Origin: an uncultured Oscillospiraceae bacterium
GTDB lineage: Bacteria > Bacillota > Clostridia > Oscillospirales > Oscillospiraceae
NCBI GenBank assembly: GCA_947625845.1
Contig: CANQQB010000018.1
Span: 1-34,406 of the forward strand
Direction of reading: 5' to 3'
Length of the DNA: 34,406 nucleotides
This document shows positions 1 through 8,322 of the stretch, piece after piece (within the stretch, counting starts at the first letter, position 1; every line of letters begins with the position of its first letter). Both the position numbers and the translations under genes were made by a program. The notes under the pieces are model-generated. The model had not been told where the DNA came from. It worked only from the letters and a program-made list of their open reading frames with translations, and did no database searches.

Positions 1-3000
1 GAATGGCCACCGTGTCGGTGAACACCCCCGTCCCGTCGGCGCAGCCCAGCTCTTTGGCCTTTTCGGAGGCGTCCGCCTGACACTCCCGCGCCCCCGGCGC
101 GGTGCAGGTGGGCTCTTTCGTCACCTCAATGGCGGCGTCCACCGTCACGGTCTGCACATGTGTCGCGTCGTTGCCGCAGGTGAAGGTCACCGTTGCCTGA
201 CCCCGGTCGGCCGGCCACTGGACCGAGGCGCTCCAGGCGTGGCCCAAAGGCTTCAGCTCCACGGTCCTGCTGTCGGTGAACACGTGGCCGTTGATGGTCA
301 CCGTGGCCGTATAGGTCACGCTGCCGCCGGTCTCGCATGTGGCGTCGGTCCGGCTGACGACGGCCGCTCTGGCGTTCATGGTGATGGGCTCGGCCTGCCC
401 GGCGAGGGGCAGGGTCAGGCTGGCGGTCACCGGACCGTCGCCGGTCATATCCTCCGGCCAGGACCAGGACGCGTCGCTGTCCACGATACCGGTCAGCTCC
501 GAGATGCCGGCGCTGTGGATGACATACAGCTTTTCCTCGCCGTTCATGGTGACCCGGAGCAAATTGCCGCCGTCCGCCGCTGCCTTGGACAGGTATGCGT
601 ACAGGGTGGTGTCGTTCTCGTAAGCCGCGTGGTTCCGGGGCTGCCAGGCCTTGCCGTTGATGGTCACGGCCATGCCGCCGGGGTTTTGCAGGGCCAGCAG
701 CCAGGCCGGGTCGCCGTTTGCGTCCACAGGCTGGGGGTAGATGATGCCGTTGACGGTTTTCACCGAGCCGCCGTCGATGATCACCTTGGCGCCGTTGTAG
801 CCGGGATGGATGCCGATGTCCGAGCCGGTCGAACCCTGGGCCGTCACCGTGCCGCCGTGGATGGTCACTGTTACGCTGGTGTGGCTCCACCCGGTGCCGA
901 TGCCCGGCCCGCCATTAGCGGTGCCGATGCCAGTCACCACGCCGCCGTTGATGGTCACCGCGCCGTCGCTGCCGCAGAGGATGCCGCCGGTGGTGACGGT
1001 GAGCGCGCCGTCCCTGGTGAAGTCCGCGTTCTGGCCCCAGACGGTCAGACTGCCGCCGCTCTGGATACGGATGCCGTTGCTCACCGTCAGGTCCGCGCCG
1101 TCGGACAAAATCAGGTTCACGTCGCCGCTGACGGTGACGCTGTCCAGGGTCTTGGCGCCGCCCATCGCGTACCAGCCGTCCGTCCAGCTCGCCATGCCCG
1201 TGGTGATGGACGCGGCGTCGTGGCGCAGGGTCTGGTCGGTGGTCGGGTCATAGTACCGCACGGCCGTGGAGACCTCGTAGCGCTCCATGTCCTCGTTCAG
1301 CACGTACTGATAGGCCTGGCCGGTCCCCACCGTCACGTACACGTCCGGCGCGGACAGGTAGAGATACAGATTCGTGTCCCCGCCGCCGGCGGCGGTGTGG
1401 TTGACGGGCTCCCAGACCCGTCCGTTCACGGTGACGACCTCGCCGTTGGGGTTGGGTATTTGCAGCAGATATGCCGGCTTCCCGTCCGGACCCACGGGCC
1501 GGGTCATGTAGCTGGTGGCCCACACGGACCCGCCGGTGATGGTCACGACGCTGTCGCCGCCGTTGCCGCCTCTGCCCAGGGACGCGCCGAACTCGTCGCC
1601 GATGGCCGTGACGGTGCCGCCGTTGATGGTCACCGAGATGTCGGAGGCGGGACCGGCGCAGCCGATGGCCGTGCCGCCGTTGCCGTTGGCGTTGACCACG
1701 CCGGAGTTGATGATGACCGCGCCGTGGCTGTCGTCCCCGTGGGAGCCGATGGCCGTCATGCCGCCGGTGGCGTTGATAACGCCGCCGTTGATGGTGATGG
1801 TCCCGCTCATGGCCGCGCCGTTGATGCCGATGCCGCCGTGGACCGTGAGCACGCCGTCCCTGGCGTAGTTGGCGTCCTGGCCCCAGATGGTCAGGTGCCC
1901 GCCCTCCATGACGGTGATGCCCCGGTCAACGGTCAGGGCCGCGCCGTTGGTCAGGAGCAGATTGATGTTGCCCTCGACGGTGGCCAGCTCCATGTTCACC
2001 GCGCCCCGGACCACGAACCAGCCGTTGTTCCACTGGTTTTCCCTGAATATGGTCTGGCGGCCGGCGCTCTCCACAAGCGCCGCCGAGTCGCGCATGACGG
2101 TGGCGTTCGCCGCCGGGTCATAGTAGACGATGCGCTCGTCGTGCTCGAACCGCTTGGTTTCGGTGTTCAGGTTATAGCGCTCGATGGGTCCGCCGCTGGC
2201 GCTCACGTACACCGTGGTCTCCGTGTCGGGCGCAAACATGTAAAGATTCGTGTCGTTGTCCACGGCCACGTGGTTGTTGATGGCCCAGGGCTTGTCGTTC
2301 ACGGTCACGACGCCCCCATCGGGGTTGGCCACCTCCAGGGCGTAGAGCGTCTCCCCGGCGCTGTTTTTGGGCTGGGGATTCGCGCCGCCCACGGCGTGCA
2401 CCGACGCGTTGTCGATGGTCACGGACGTTTTGCCGCCCTGATACCCGGCGCCCACGCCCGCGGCGTTCGCGCCGCCGGTGGCGGTGATGGTGCCGCCGGT
2501 GATGGCGATCGTGACGGTGCAGCCGGTGGTGCCGCCGATGCCCGCGCCGTACTGGCCGCCGGTGGCCTTGATGGCGCCGCCGTTGATGGTCACGCTGGCG
2601 GTGGAGCCGGTCATGTCCAACAGGGGACCGGCCGCGCCGATGCCCGCGCCGTACTGCCCGCCGGTGGCATCTATCACGCCGCCGTTGATGGTCACGGTGG
2701 AGCTGCCCTCGCCATAGCCTGCGCCGATGCCCACGCCGTTATAGCCGCCGGTGGCGGTTATGGTGCCGCCGTTGATGGTCACGGTGGACTTGGAGTATGC
2801 GCCGCCGCCGCCGATGCCCGAGGCGTAATCGCCGCCGGTGGCGGTAATGATACCGTCGTTGATCACCACCGTGCCGGTGCCGGTGTCATGGCCCGCGCCG
2901 ATGCCCGCGCCGCCGCTGGGGCTGGTGGCCGTCACCACGCCCCGGTTGATGATGACCGTGGCGTCGGAGAGCTGGTCGTCGCCGCCGATGCCCGAGCCGT

Positions 3001-5719
3001 TATAGCCGCCGGTGGCCGTCACGTGCCCGCCGTTGATGATGATGGTGGCGGTGACGTCGTTGCCCTTGGGGCCGATGCCCGGAGCGTGGTCCTTCGCGCC
3101 ATAGACGACTATTCTGCCGTCCTCGTTATAGTCGTACTCGCTGCCCCAGATGGTCAGCGTGCCGCCGTCCTTGATCTCGATGCCGTTTTGGACCTCCAGG
3201 AACGCGGCTTTTTCCAGCACCAGGTCCACGTTGCCGTACACGTCCAGGTGGTCCACGACCACATGGTTGGGGACCACATACCAGCCGTTTTCCAGCTCCG
3301 TTGCGCCGTTCTGCACCCAGACGAGGTTCTCCAGGATCTCCCGTGTGTTGGTCTCGGGGTTATAGCACACAGCGCCGGAGCGGGGCAGGTCGGGCACGGG
3401 GCCAATGTACTGGAACTTGCCCGCCGCCTTGTCCAGCCGGTACCGCTGCGCCGCGCCGCCGGCCACGGTCACGTCCACGGTGGTGTTCGTGTCGGGCAGA
3501 TACATGTAAAGGTCGTTGTCGCCGTCCGTGGCGGCGTTGTTGATGCCGTTCCATGTCTTGCCGTTGGCGGTGACGGTCCCGCCGCTGGGATTGCTCACTT
3601 GCAGCAGGTAGGCCGGGTTACCGCTGGCGTCCACAGGCTGGACATTGAAGCCGCCCTTCACCGACCCGCCGGTGACGATCACCGTGGCCCAGGACCCGCC
3701 ATAGTAGGTACCGATGTTAGCGTAATCGCCGGTGGCCTTGATCGCGCCGCCGGTGATGGTCACCGTGACGCTGCCGCCCCGTACGCCGGAGCCGATGCCC
3801 ACGCCGCGGTAGCCGGCGCTGGCGTTGATGACGCCGCCGTGGATGTTCACCGTGGCGCCGCTGCTCCATAGCCCGGAGCCGATGCCCGCGCCATATTGGC
3901 CGCCGTTGGCATTCACCACGCCGCCGTTGATGGTCACCGTGCCGCTGTAGCCGATGGCCGCGTTGCTCTCAGCGCCGTTGGCCGTCAGCACGCCGTCGCT
4001 GCGATAGTCCGCCTCGCTGCCCCAGATGGTTATGCTGGCGTCGCCGTTGACCAAAATGCCGCCGTCCACACGCAGGCTCGTGCCCTTGGGCAGGATGAGG
4101 TTCGCCTCGCCGGTGACGCCGACCTGCCCCAGGCTCACCGTGCCCTCCATCACGTACCAGCCGCCGGTCCACTCCGTGACGCCGTCGGTCACGAGGGTGA
4201 CGTTCTCCGCCGTCTTCTGCGTCCCCGCGGCCGGGTCGTAGTACGACGCCGTTTTCGTCAGCGGGTCGAAGTACTGCGGGCCGATGTCCTCGAACCGATT
4301 CGTTTCCCCGTTCAGCCGGAATTTCTCCGCCGGCTTGCTCCCCACGACCACGCCGGCCGCGCCGTCGATGCCGTGCAGGTACATGTAAAGATCCGTGTTG
4401 CCGCTGTTCGCAGCCGCGTGGTTGTTGACGTTCCACGCCTTGCCGTCCACGGTGACGGCCGCGCCGTCCGGGTTCGCCACCTGCAAGAGATACACAGGCT
4501 CGCCGTCGGCGTTCACCGGCTGGGGCGATACGCTGTCGGCCTTCACCGACCCGCCGGTGATGGTCACCGTGCCGCTGCTGTTGGGCCCCGCGCCCAGGCC
4601 CACGGAGCCGCTGCCGGCGACGGCCGTTATCACGCCGCCGGAGACGGTGACCGTGGCGCCGGAATACCACCCCGCGCCGACGCCCGCGGCCGTTTGGCCG
4701 CCGGTGGCCGTTATCGCGCCGCCGGAGATGGTGACCACGGCGTTGGTGCGGTAATACCCGGAGCCGATGCCCGCGCCCGTTTCGCCGCCGGTGGCCGTTA
4801 TGGTGCCGCCGGTGATGTTCACCGTGGCGTTGGTGCTGCGGAACCCGGAGCCGATGCCCGCGCTCGAATTGCCGCCGGTGGCGTTGACCACGCCGCCGTT
4901 GATGTTCACCGTGGCGCTGGCGTCGTTGATCCCGGCGCCGATGCCCGCGCCATGATAGCCGCCGGTGGCCGTGATCCGGCCGCCGTTGACGGTTACCGTG
5001 ACATCGGCGCTGCCATACCCGGTGCCGATGGCCGGGATGTAGCTCCCGCCGGTGGTGACGGTCAGCACGCCGTCCGAGGCGGCGTTCGCGTTCTGGCCCC
5101 AGATGGTCAGGCTGCCGCCGCTCTGCACCAGGACGCCGCCGTCCACCGTCAGGGCCGCGCCGGTGACCAAAATCAGGTTCACGTCGCCGCTGACGCTGAC
5201 GCCGCCCATGCTCACCGCGCCCTCCGCCGCGTACCAGCCGGTGGTCCACTCCGGCACGTCAGCCGTCACAGGCGTGACGTTCCCGGCCTGGTTCTCCGCG
5301 CCGGTCCTGGGGTCGTAATAGGTCACCGTCAGGCCCTCCGTGTCCTCCGGCTCGTCCGTGGCCTCCGGCTCGTCCGTGGTTTCAGGCTCGTCCGTAGTCT
5401 CGGCGGCGGGTTCCGCCGTGACCTCGGGGGCAGGTTCCTCCGTCGCCTCCGGTACGGGTTCCTCCGTCGCCTCCGGTACGGGTTCCTCCGTCGCCTCCGG
5501 TACGGGTACCTCCGTCGCCTCCGGGGCAGGTTCCTCCGTGACCTCCGGTACGGGTACCTCCGTCGCCTCCGGGGCAGGCGCTTCCGTCGCCTCCGGGACA
5601 GGTTCCTCCGTCGCCTCCGGCTGAGCCGGCTCGTCCGACGCGAACGCCGTCGTCGCCAGGCTGCCAAAGGCGAGGATCGCCGCCAGAAAGACTGCTATGA
5701 TCCGCTTTGCCATCTTCAT
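1..5719 (-). CDS. Large secreted repeat protein, five tandem beta-helix-like modules (3' end outside window)
   Basis: The minus frame starting at ATG 5719 appears open to the window edge, about 1,906 codons, so the C-terminus is missing. GGAGGG lies 6 nt upstream of this ATG; a second ATG at 5713 is too far from it. Residues 1-27 form a signal peptide (MKMAKRIIAVF... ending TTAFA). About 100 residues of Pro/Glu/Thr linker follow, built on PEATEEPV-like units. Five modules come next, each opening with a YYDP-like motif (near 5320, 4240, 3360, 2120 and 1255), then WxxGWYxxxG, NLIL, LTIWG, and rows of GGxITATGG/GAGIG repeats typical of right-handed beta-helices. Each module closes with a YLLQVxNPxG/LYMYL segment. 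The last visible part has Cys-containing motifs such as CTAPGAREC. It is likely an extracellular or wall-linked adhesin-like protein; ligand and anchor are unknown. The long plus-strand frames over this region are its mirror image. Confidence 0.85.
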   Translation of the reverse strand, partial: MKMAKRIIAVFLAAILAFGSLATTAFASDEPAQPEATEEPVPEATEAPAPEATEVPVPEVTEEPAPEATEVPVPEATEEPVPEATEEPVPEATEEPAPEVTAEPAAETTDEPETTDEPEATDEPEDTEGLTVTYYDPRTGAENQAGNVTPVTADVPEWTTGWYAAEGAVSMGGVSVSGDVNLILVTGAALTVDGGVLVQSGGSLTIWGQNANAASDGVLTVTTGGSYIPAIGTGYGSADVTVTVNGGRITATGGYHGAGIGAGINDASATVNINGGVVNATGGNSSAGIGSGFRSTNATVNITGGTITATGGETGAGIGSGYYRTNAVVTISGGAITATGGQTAAGVGAGWYSGATVTVSGGVITAVAGSGSVGLGAGPNSSGTVTITGGSVKADSVSPQPVNADGEPVYLLQVANPDGAAVTVDGKAWNVNNHAAANSGNTDLYMYLHGIDGAAGVVVGSKPAEKFRLNGETNRFEDIGPQYFDPLTKTASYYDPAAGTQKTAENVTLVTDGVTEWTGGWYVMEGTVSLGQVGVTGEANLILPKGTSLRVDGGILVNGDASITIWGSEADYRSDGVLTANGAESNAAIGYSGTVTINGGVVNANGGQYGAGIGSGLWSSGATVNIHGGVINASAGYRGVGIGSGVRGGSVTVTITGGAIKATGDYANIGTYYGGSWATVIVTGGSVKGGFNVQPVDASGNPAYLLQVSNPSGGTVTANGKTWNGINNAATDGDNDLYMYLPDTNTTVDVTVAGGAAQRYRLDKAAGKFQYIGPVPDLPRSGAVCYNPETNTREILENLVWVQNGATELENGWYVVPNHVVVDHLDVYGNVDLVLEKAAFLEVQNGIEIKDGGTLTIWGSEYDYNEDGRIVVYGAKDHAPGIGPKGNDVTATIIINGGHVTATGGYNGSGIGGDDQLSDATVIINRGVVTATSPSGGAGIGAGHDTGTGTVVINDGIITATGGDYASGIGGGGAYSKSTVTINGGTITATGGYNGVGIGAGYGEGSSTVTINGGVIDATGGQYGAGIGAAGPLLDMTGSTASVTINGGAIKATGGQYGAGIGGTTGCTVTIAITGGTITATGGANAAGVGAGYQGGKTSVTIDNASVHAVGGANPQPKNSAGETLYALEVANPDGGVVTVNDKPWAINNHVAVDNDTNLYMFAPDTETTVYVSASGGPIERYNLNTETKRFEHDERIVYYDPAANATVMRDSAALVESAGRQTIFRENQWNNGWFVVRGAVNMELATVEGNINLLLTNGAALTVDRGITVMEGGHLTIWGQDANYARDGVLTVHGGIGINGAAMSGTITINGGVINATGGMTAIGSHGDDSHGAVIINSGVVNANGNGGTAIGCAGPASDISVTINGGTVTAIGDEFGASLGRGGNGGDSVVTITGGSVWATSYMTRPVGPDGKPAYLLQIPNPNGEVVTVNGRVWEPVNHTAAGGGDTNLYLYLSAPDVYVTVGTGQAYQYVLNEDMERYEVSTAVRYYDPTTDQTLRHDAASITTGMASWTDGWYAMGGAKTLDSVTVSGDVNLILSDGADLTVSNGIRIQSGGSLTVWGQNADFTRDGALTVTTGGILCGSDGAVTINGGVVTGIGTANGGPGIGTGWSHTSVTVTIHGGTVTAQGSTGSDIGIHPGYNGAKVIIDGGSVKTVNGIIYPQPVDANGDPAWLLALQNPGGMAVTINGKAWQPRNHAAYENDTTLYAYLSKAAADGGNLLRVTMNGEEKLYVIHSAGISELTGIVDSDASWSWPEDMTGDGPVTASLTLPLAGQAEPITMNARAAVVSRTDATCETGGSVTYTATVTINGHVFTDSRTVELKPLGHAWSASVQWPADRGQATVTFTCGNDATHVQTVTVDAAIEVTKEPTCTAPGARECQADASEKAKELGCADGTGVFTDTVAI

Positions 5720-5774
5720 GCCAGGTCCCTCCTTGTGGTATTAAAGTGTGCATAGCACAACCAATTCTGGCAAC

Positions 5775-5803
5775 GAAATAGAAAACATTGCGTCAAAAGT
5801 CAA
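5775..5803 (-). promoter_or_regulatory. Possible sigma-A promoter of the repeat protein
   Basis: On the minus strand TTGACT (5803-5798) is followed after 17 nt by TATTTC (5780-5775). The -35 is good and the -10 is weak. It would give a leader of about 50 nt before ATG 5719. If transcription instead starts beyond 5946, the hairpins at 5849-5946 would sit in the leader. Confidence 0.35.
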
Positions 5804-5848
5804 TAGTTTTGTCCTGAAATGCAGAAATCACGACCTGAATTGCATGTC

Positions 5849-5946
5849 AGAACGGTTTTGGAGATGCCAGGACCTCGTAAACGAGCCCCTGCGCATCGGC
5901 CAAAACCGTTCTTCCATTTTCCCAAAAGGCAGGCTTGCCTTTTGGG
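5849..5946. other. Pair of strong hairpins in intergenic DNA
   Basis: AGAACGGTTTTGG (5849-5861) pairs perfectly with CCAAAACCGTTCT (5900-5912). Inside it GATG/CATC, CAGG/CCTG and CTCG/CGAG also pair in register, closing on a TAAA loop, so about 25 base pairs form one 64-nt imperfect hairpin. A second hairpin follows at 5921-5946, with an 11-bp stem (CCCAAAAGGCA/TGCCTTTTGGG) and loop GGCT. Neither is followed by a clear T-run on either strand, so a simple intrinsic terminator is not the obvious reading. It could be a small mobile palindrome, an sRNA or a leader element. No coding sequence is supported here. Confidence 0.6.
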
Positions 5947-5980
5947 AGCCCTATTCAATAAGGAAAAGGATTTAAATAAT

Positions 5981-6071
5981 TCTCTCCCTCCGTCGTCGCC
6001 CCTCGCGCCGCAGCGCGGCCCCCTCTGACGAGGGGGCTGTCGCCGCCGTCAGGCGGTGACTGAGGGAGAGA
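5981..6071 (-). repeat. Palindromic intergenic repeat, copy 1
   Basis: The element is bounded by TCTCTCCCTC and GAGGGAGAGA inverted ends and contains inner hairpins (CCCCCTCTGACGAGGGGG and CGCCGTCAGGCG). Its reverse complement matches the copy at 9645-9785 at both ends and in the core (CAGTCA, then GACAGCCCCCTCGTCAGAGG). The element sits downstream of the acetyltransferase gene, where its hairpins could also help end transcription. The gap 5720-6083 otherwise holds only the hairpins and the possible promoter. Confidence 0.75.
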
Positions 6072-6083
6072 CAGTTAACTTGC

Positions 6084-6539
6084 TTACACGTCCTTTACAT
6101 ACACCCGCGATTCCTCGCCGTTCATGTCCGGCAGGAGGCGGTCAAAGCGCCAGCCGTATTTTTCATAAAGGCCGGTGTGGCCGGTGGAGATGTAGACGTG
6201 CGCCGCGCCCTCGGACGTGGCGGTCTTAAACGCGTGGTCCAAAAGCCTGCCCACGTACCGGTGGCCGCGCCAGGCCGGGAAGGTGTACACAAACCCGATC
6301 CAGGGGCCCAGGTCCGTGTCCCGCACGTCGTCCAGCTCCGCCAGGGTGCAGAAGCTGACAAGACTGGTCCCCTCCGTCAGCAGATACACCCGCGCCGTCT
6401 TGCCGCACAATGGCCGGAAGGCGCCGGAACACAAAAGCCAGTAGAGAAGCTGGCCGGCGGCCCAGTCGCTTTGCTTGATCGCCTCCAGCCACCGGTCCCG
6501 CGACCCCTGTGGCAGGGAATAAAATTCCAGAATTTCCAT
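6084..6539 (-). CDS. GNAT family N-acetyltransferase
   Basis: A 151-aa protein starting at ATG 6539 with GAGG 7 nt upstream. A longer frame extends back to 7052, but it runs antisense-like through the XRE gene and lacks any family resemblance, so it was cut. The C-terminal half has the GNAT pattern: a beta strand IGFVYTFPAWRGHRYVGRLL, where R-G-H-R-Y-V-G matches the acetyl-CoA pyrophosphate loop (Q/RxxGxG/A), then a helix, VYISTGHTGLYEKYGW and the final strand. The N-terminal half includes CTLAELDDV, typical of a substrate-side segment. The family transfers acetyl from acetyl-CoA to an amine; the substrate here cannot be told. It lies 35 nt downstream of the XRE regulator on the same strand, so the two probably share a transcript. 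Confidence 0.85.
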   Translation of the reverse strand: MEILEFYSLPQGSRDRWLEAIKQSDWAAGQLLYWLLCSGAFRPLCGKTARVYLLTEGTSLVSFCTLAELDDVRDTDLGPWIGFVYTFPAWRGHRYVGRLLDHAFKTATSEGAAHVYISTGHTGLYEKYGWRFDRLLPDMNGEESRVYVKDV

Positions 6540-6574
6540 GTTATACCTCGAATCATAGAATAAGTTTTGGCCGG

Positions 6575-7078
6575 TCAGCGCCGCTTGCGATACAATGTCA
6601 GGGCGATGACCACGCCGGCGATGAGCATGACCGCGCCCACCGCGGCGGCGAACGTGCACAGCGTGACGCCGGGGTTGGACGGTGTGGGTCCAAAGGGGTT
6701 CGTTATGAACGTGCGGAACATGTGCCGCCCCACCAGACCCAGAGCGGCGGTCAGACCCCCACCCACGGCCAGATACACCCCGAACAGCCACCCGTACTGC
6801 CGCAGCAGCCGGCCCACCGCGCCGGGCACCGCGTCCACCCAGGATGACCCATGGTCGGCGGACGGCGTGTCCGACGGCGGACCGTCCTCGGACAGCAGCC
6901 AGTCCGTGGTCACGCCGAAGGTTTTGGCCAGCAGGACAAGCTTGCCCACCTCCGGCGTGGCGTCGCCCAGCTCCCACTTGCTCACCGCCTGACGGGACAC
7001 GCCCACCTTTTCCGCCAGTTCCTCCTGCGACAGCCCCGCGCGCTTGCGGCACCAGACGATCTTTTCAGCCAGTGTCAT
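6575..7078 (-). CDS. XRE-family transcriptional regulator with C-terminal membrane segments
   Basis: A 167-aa protein. ATG 7078 is preceded by AAGGAGGG, which decides against the longer frame from 7147. Residues 1-60 are a helix-turn-helix of the Cro/CI type (LSQEELAEKVGVSRQAVSKWE, shown here as two joined motifs: LSQEELAEKVGV and SRQAVSKWE), with the TPEVGKLVLLAKTFGV helix behind it. After a short linker come two hydrophobic stretches, roughly residues 95-115 (YGWLFGVYLAVGGGL...) and 135-160 (VTLCTFAAAVGAVML...), ending in YRKRR. This layout is common in Firmicutes, where such proteins regulate their own and neighbouring genes and may sense a membrane state. Palindromes around the promoter at 7110-7175 are plausible operators. 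It is probably co-transcribed with the acetyltransferase. Confidence 0.88.
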   Translation of the reverse strand: MTLAEKIVWCRKRAGLSQEELAEKVGVSRQAVSKWELGDATPEVGKLVLLAKTFGVTTDWLLSEDGPPSDTPSADHGSSWVDAVPGAVGRLLRQYGWLFGVYLAVGGGLTAALGLVGRHMFRTFITNPFGPTPSNPGVTLCTFAAAVGAVMLIAGVVIALTLYRKRR

Positions 7079-7109
7079 GGGAAGACCCTCCTTTTGGTTA
7101 TGTACCGCC

Positions 7110-7175
7110 AGTATAGGCAACGGCGCGGTTGCGAATCTACCAGCCAAAGCGGGAAAACGCGCAACGGGCGGTTGC
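7110..7175 (-). promoter_or_regulatory. XRE promoter -10 with two palindromic operator candidates
   Basis: On the minus strand TATACT (7115-7110) is a good -10. A palindrome with arms GCAAC/GTTGC lies directly upstream at 7117-7132 (6-nt centre), and a second with the same arms at 7161-7175 (5-nt centre). The -35 is unclear. Two copies of one dyad, centred 43-44 nt apart and flanking the promoter, fit autorepression by the XRE dimer. This is inference. Confidence 0.5.
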
Positions 7176-7194
7176 GGGAGGCGCTTTCAGACGG

Positions 7195-8175
7195 TTACAG
7201 GGCGAAATTCTCCGCCTCGCGGGCTGTGTTGGCGAGATAGCGGATGGTCTCCACCGGATACCGGCCCACGGCCGTCTCCCCCGTGACCATCACCGACGAT
7301 GCCCCGTCCAGCACCGCGTTGAAGATGTCGCTGACCTCGGCGCGGGTGGGCACGGGAGCGCGCTCCATGGAGGAGAGCATTTGGGTCACCACCATGAAGG
7401 GTTTCCCCATGGCGCGGCACTGGGCGGCGATGCGCTTTTGCAGGGCCGGCAGCTTCCAGAGCGGCTGGGCGTTGCCCAGGTCCCCGCGGGCGATCACGAT
7501 CTCGTCCGCCGCCGACAAAAGCGCGGGCAAATTCTCCGCGCCGTCCAGGTTTTCGATCTTGGCGAACAGCCGGATATGTTGTCCGCCGGCGTTGTCCAAC
7601 GTTGTCCGAACCGTGTCCAGATCTGTCCGGCTGCGGACAAATGGCTGCATCACGCCGGTGACGCCAAAGTCCGCCGCGTCCAATATGTTGGCCCGGTCCG
7701 CGTCCGTCATAGCCGGGGGGCGGATGTCCGTGCCCGGCAAAGCGATGCTCTTGCGGCTTTGCAGCACGCCGCCCCGCTCCACCGTCGCCGTGGCGCTCGC
7801 GCCGGTATGGTCCAGCACCCGCAGAAGAAGCTTGCCGTCGTCCAATAAAACCGGCTGGCCGGGCTTTAAATAGGGCAGCACCGCCGCCGGGACGGGGACG
7901 CCGTCCGCGCCAAGGGTCACGGTACTGTTCTCGTCCAGCGGCAGGGGCGCGGGTAATACGCCCACCCGCAGCTCCGGGCCCTGCATGTCCACCAGCAGCT
8001 TTGGTGTCACGCCGCAGCGCGCCGCCGCCTCATGCAGGCGCGCGATCTGGTCCGCCGCCTCCCGCAAGGTCACGTGGGACAGATTGAGCCGCACGCCGGT
8101 CATGCCGGCGCGGAACATCTCCGCAAGCGTATCCGCGTCCGAACAGGCCGGGCCAAGGGTGCCGTAAATGTCCAT
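7195..8175 (-). CDS. Pyruvate kinase-like protein lacking the C-terminal domain
   Basis: A 326-aa protein from ATG 8175 with GGAGG 6 nt upstream; the frame opens further (8274) but without homology. It matches the catalytic barrel and B domain of pyruvate kinase, which makes ATP and pyruvate from ADP and phosphoenolpyruvate. Motifs in order: GTLGPACSD, RLNLSH (Arg29, Asn31, Ser33), DMQGPELR, LLDDGKLLL (B domain), LPGTDIRPP, QPFVRSRTD, KIENLDGAENL (catalytic Lys), IVIARGDLG (metal-binding Asp), TQMLSSME, then PTRAEVSDIFNAVLDG and VMVTGETAVGRYPVE. It stops where the allosteric C-terminal domain (about 120 residues or more) of normal 470-590-aa enzymes would begin. The usual KDxxDL motif after LPG is altered to TDADRANI. 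It may be an unregulated isozyme or a repurposed barrel. It stands alone, with the XRE gene 116 bp downstream. Confidence 0.85.
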   Translation of the reverse strand: MDIYGTLGPACSDADTLAEMFRAGMTGVRLNLSHVTLREAADQIARLHEAAARCGVTPKLLVDMQGPELRVGVLPAPLPLDENSTVTLGADGVPVPAAVLPYLKPGQPVLLDDGKLLLRVLDHTGASATATVERGGVLQSRKSIALPGTDIRPPAMTDADRANILDAADFGVTGVMQPFVRSRTDLDTVRTTLDNAGGQHIRLFAKIENLDGAENLPALLSAADEIVIARGDLGNAQPLWKLPALQKRIAAQCRAMGKPFMVVTQMLSSMERAPVPTRAEVSDIFNAVLDGASSVMVTGETAVGRYPVETIRYLANTAREAENFAL

Positions 8176-8281
8176 GGGTCCGCCTCCCTCCCAGGCAAGG
8201 ATAGCACATCCCCCGTCAGGACGCAAGGCGGCGGCAGGCGGGATTTTGGCGGAAATGGAAATGGATTTATACAAATGAACG

Positions 8282-8290
8282 TGCTATAGT
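8282..8290 (+). promoter_or_regulatory. Extended -10 promoter for the EamA transporter
   Basis: TG-C-TATAGT forms an extended -10 (TG 8282-8283, hexamer 8285-8290). The -35 position 17 nt upstream (TGGATT, 8262-8267) is weak, as is usual with extended -10 promoters. It would give a leader of about 26 nt. Confidence 0.5.
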
Positions 8291-8322
8291 ATGGGAAATC
8301 TGGACGGAAAGCGGCGAAAAAC

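Noticed and set aside
158-5755. Long plus-strand open frames at 158-3871 and 3896-5755
   Set aside because: They are codon-for-codon complements of the minus-strand repeat protein, which has a signal peptide, a ribosome-binding site and coherent repeats. Their translations are low-complexity Ala/Val/His/Asp-rich without recognisable domains.
6540-7052. N-terminal extension of the acetyltransferase frame
   Set aside because: It overlaps the XRE gene in another frame, has no similarity to GNAT proteins, and ATG 6539 has its own ribosome-binding site.
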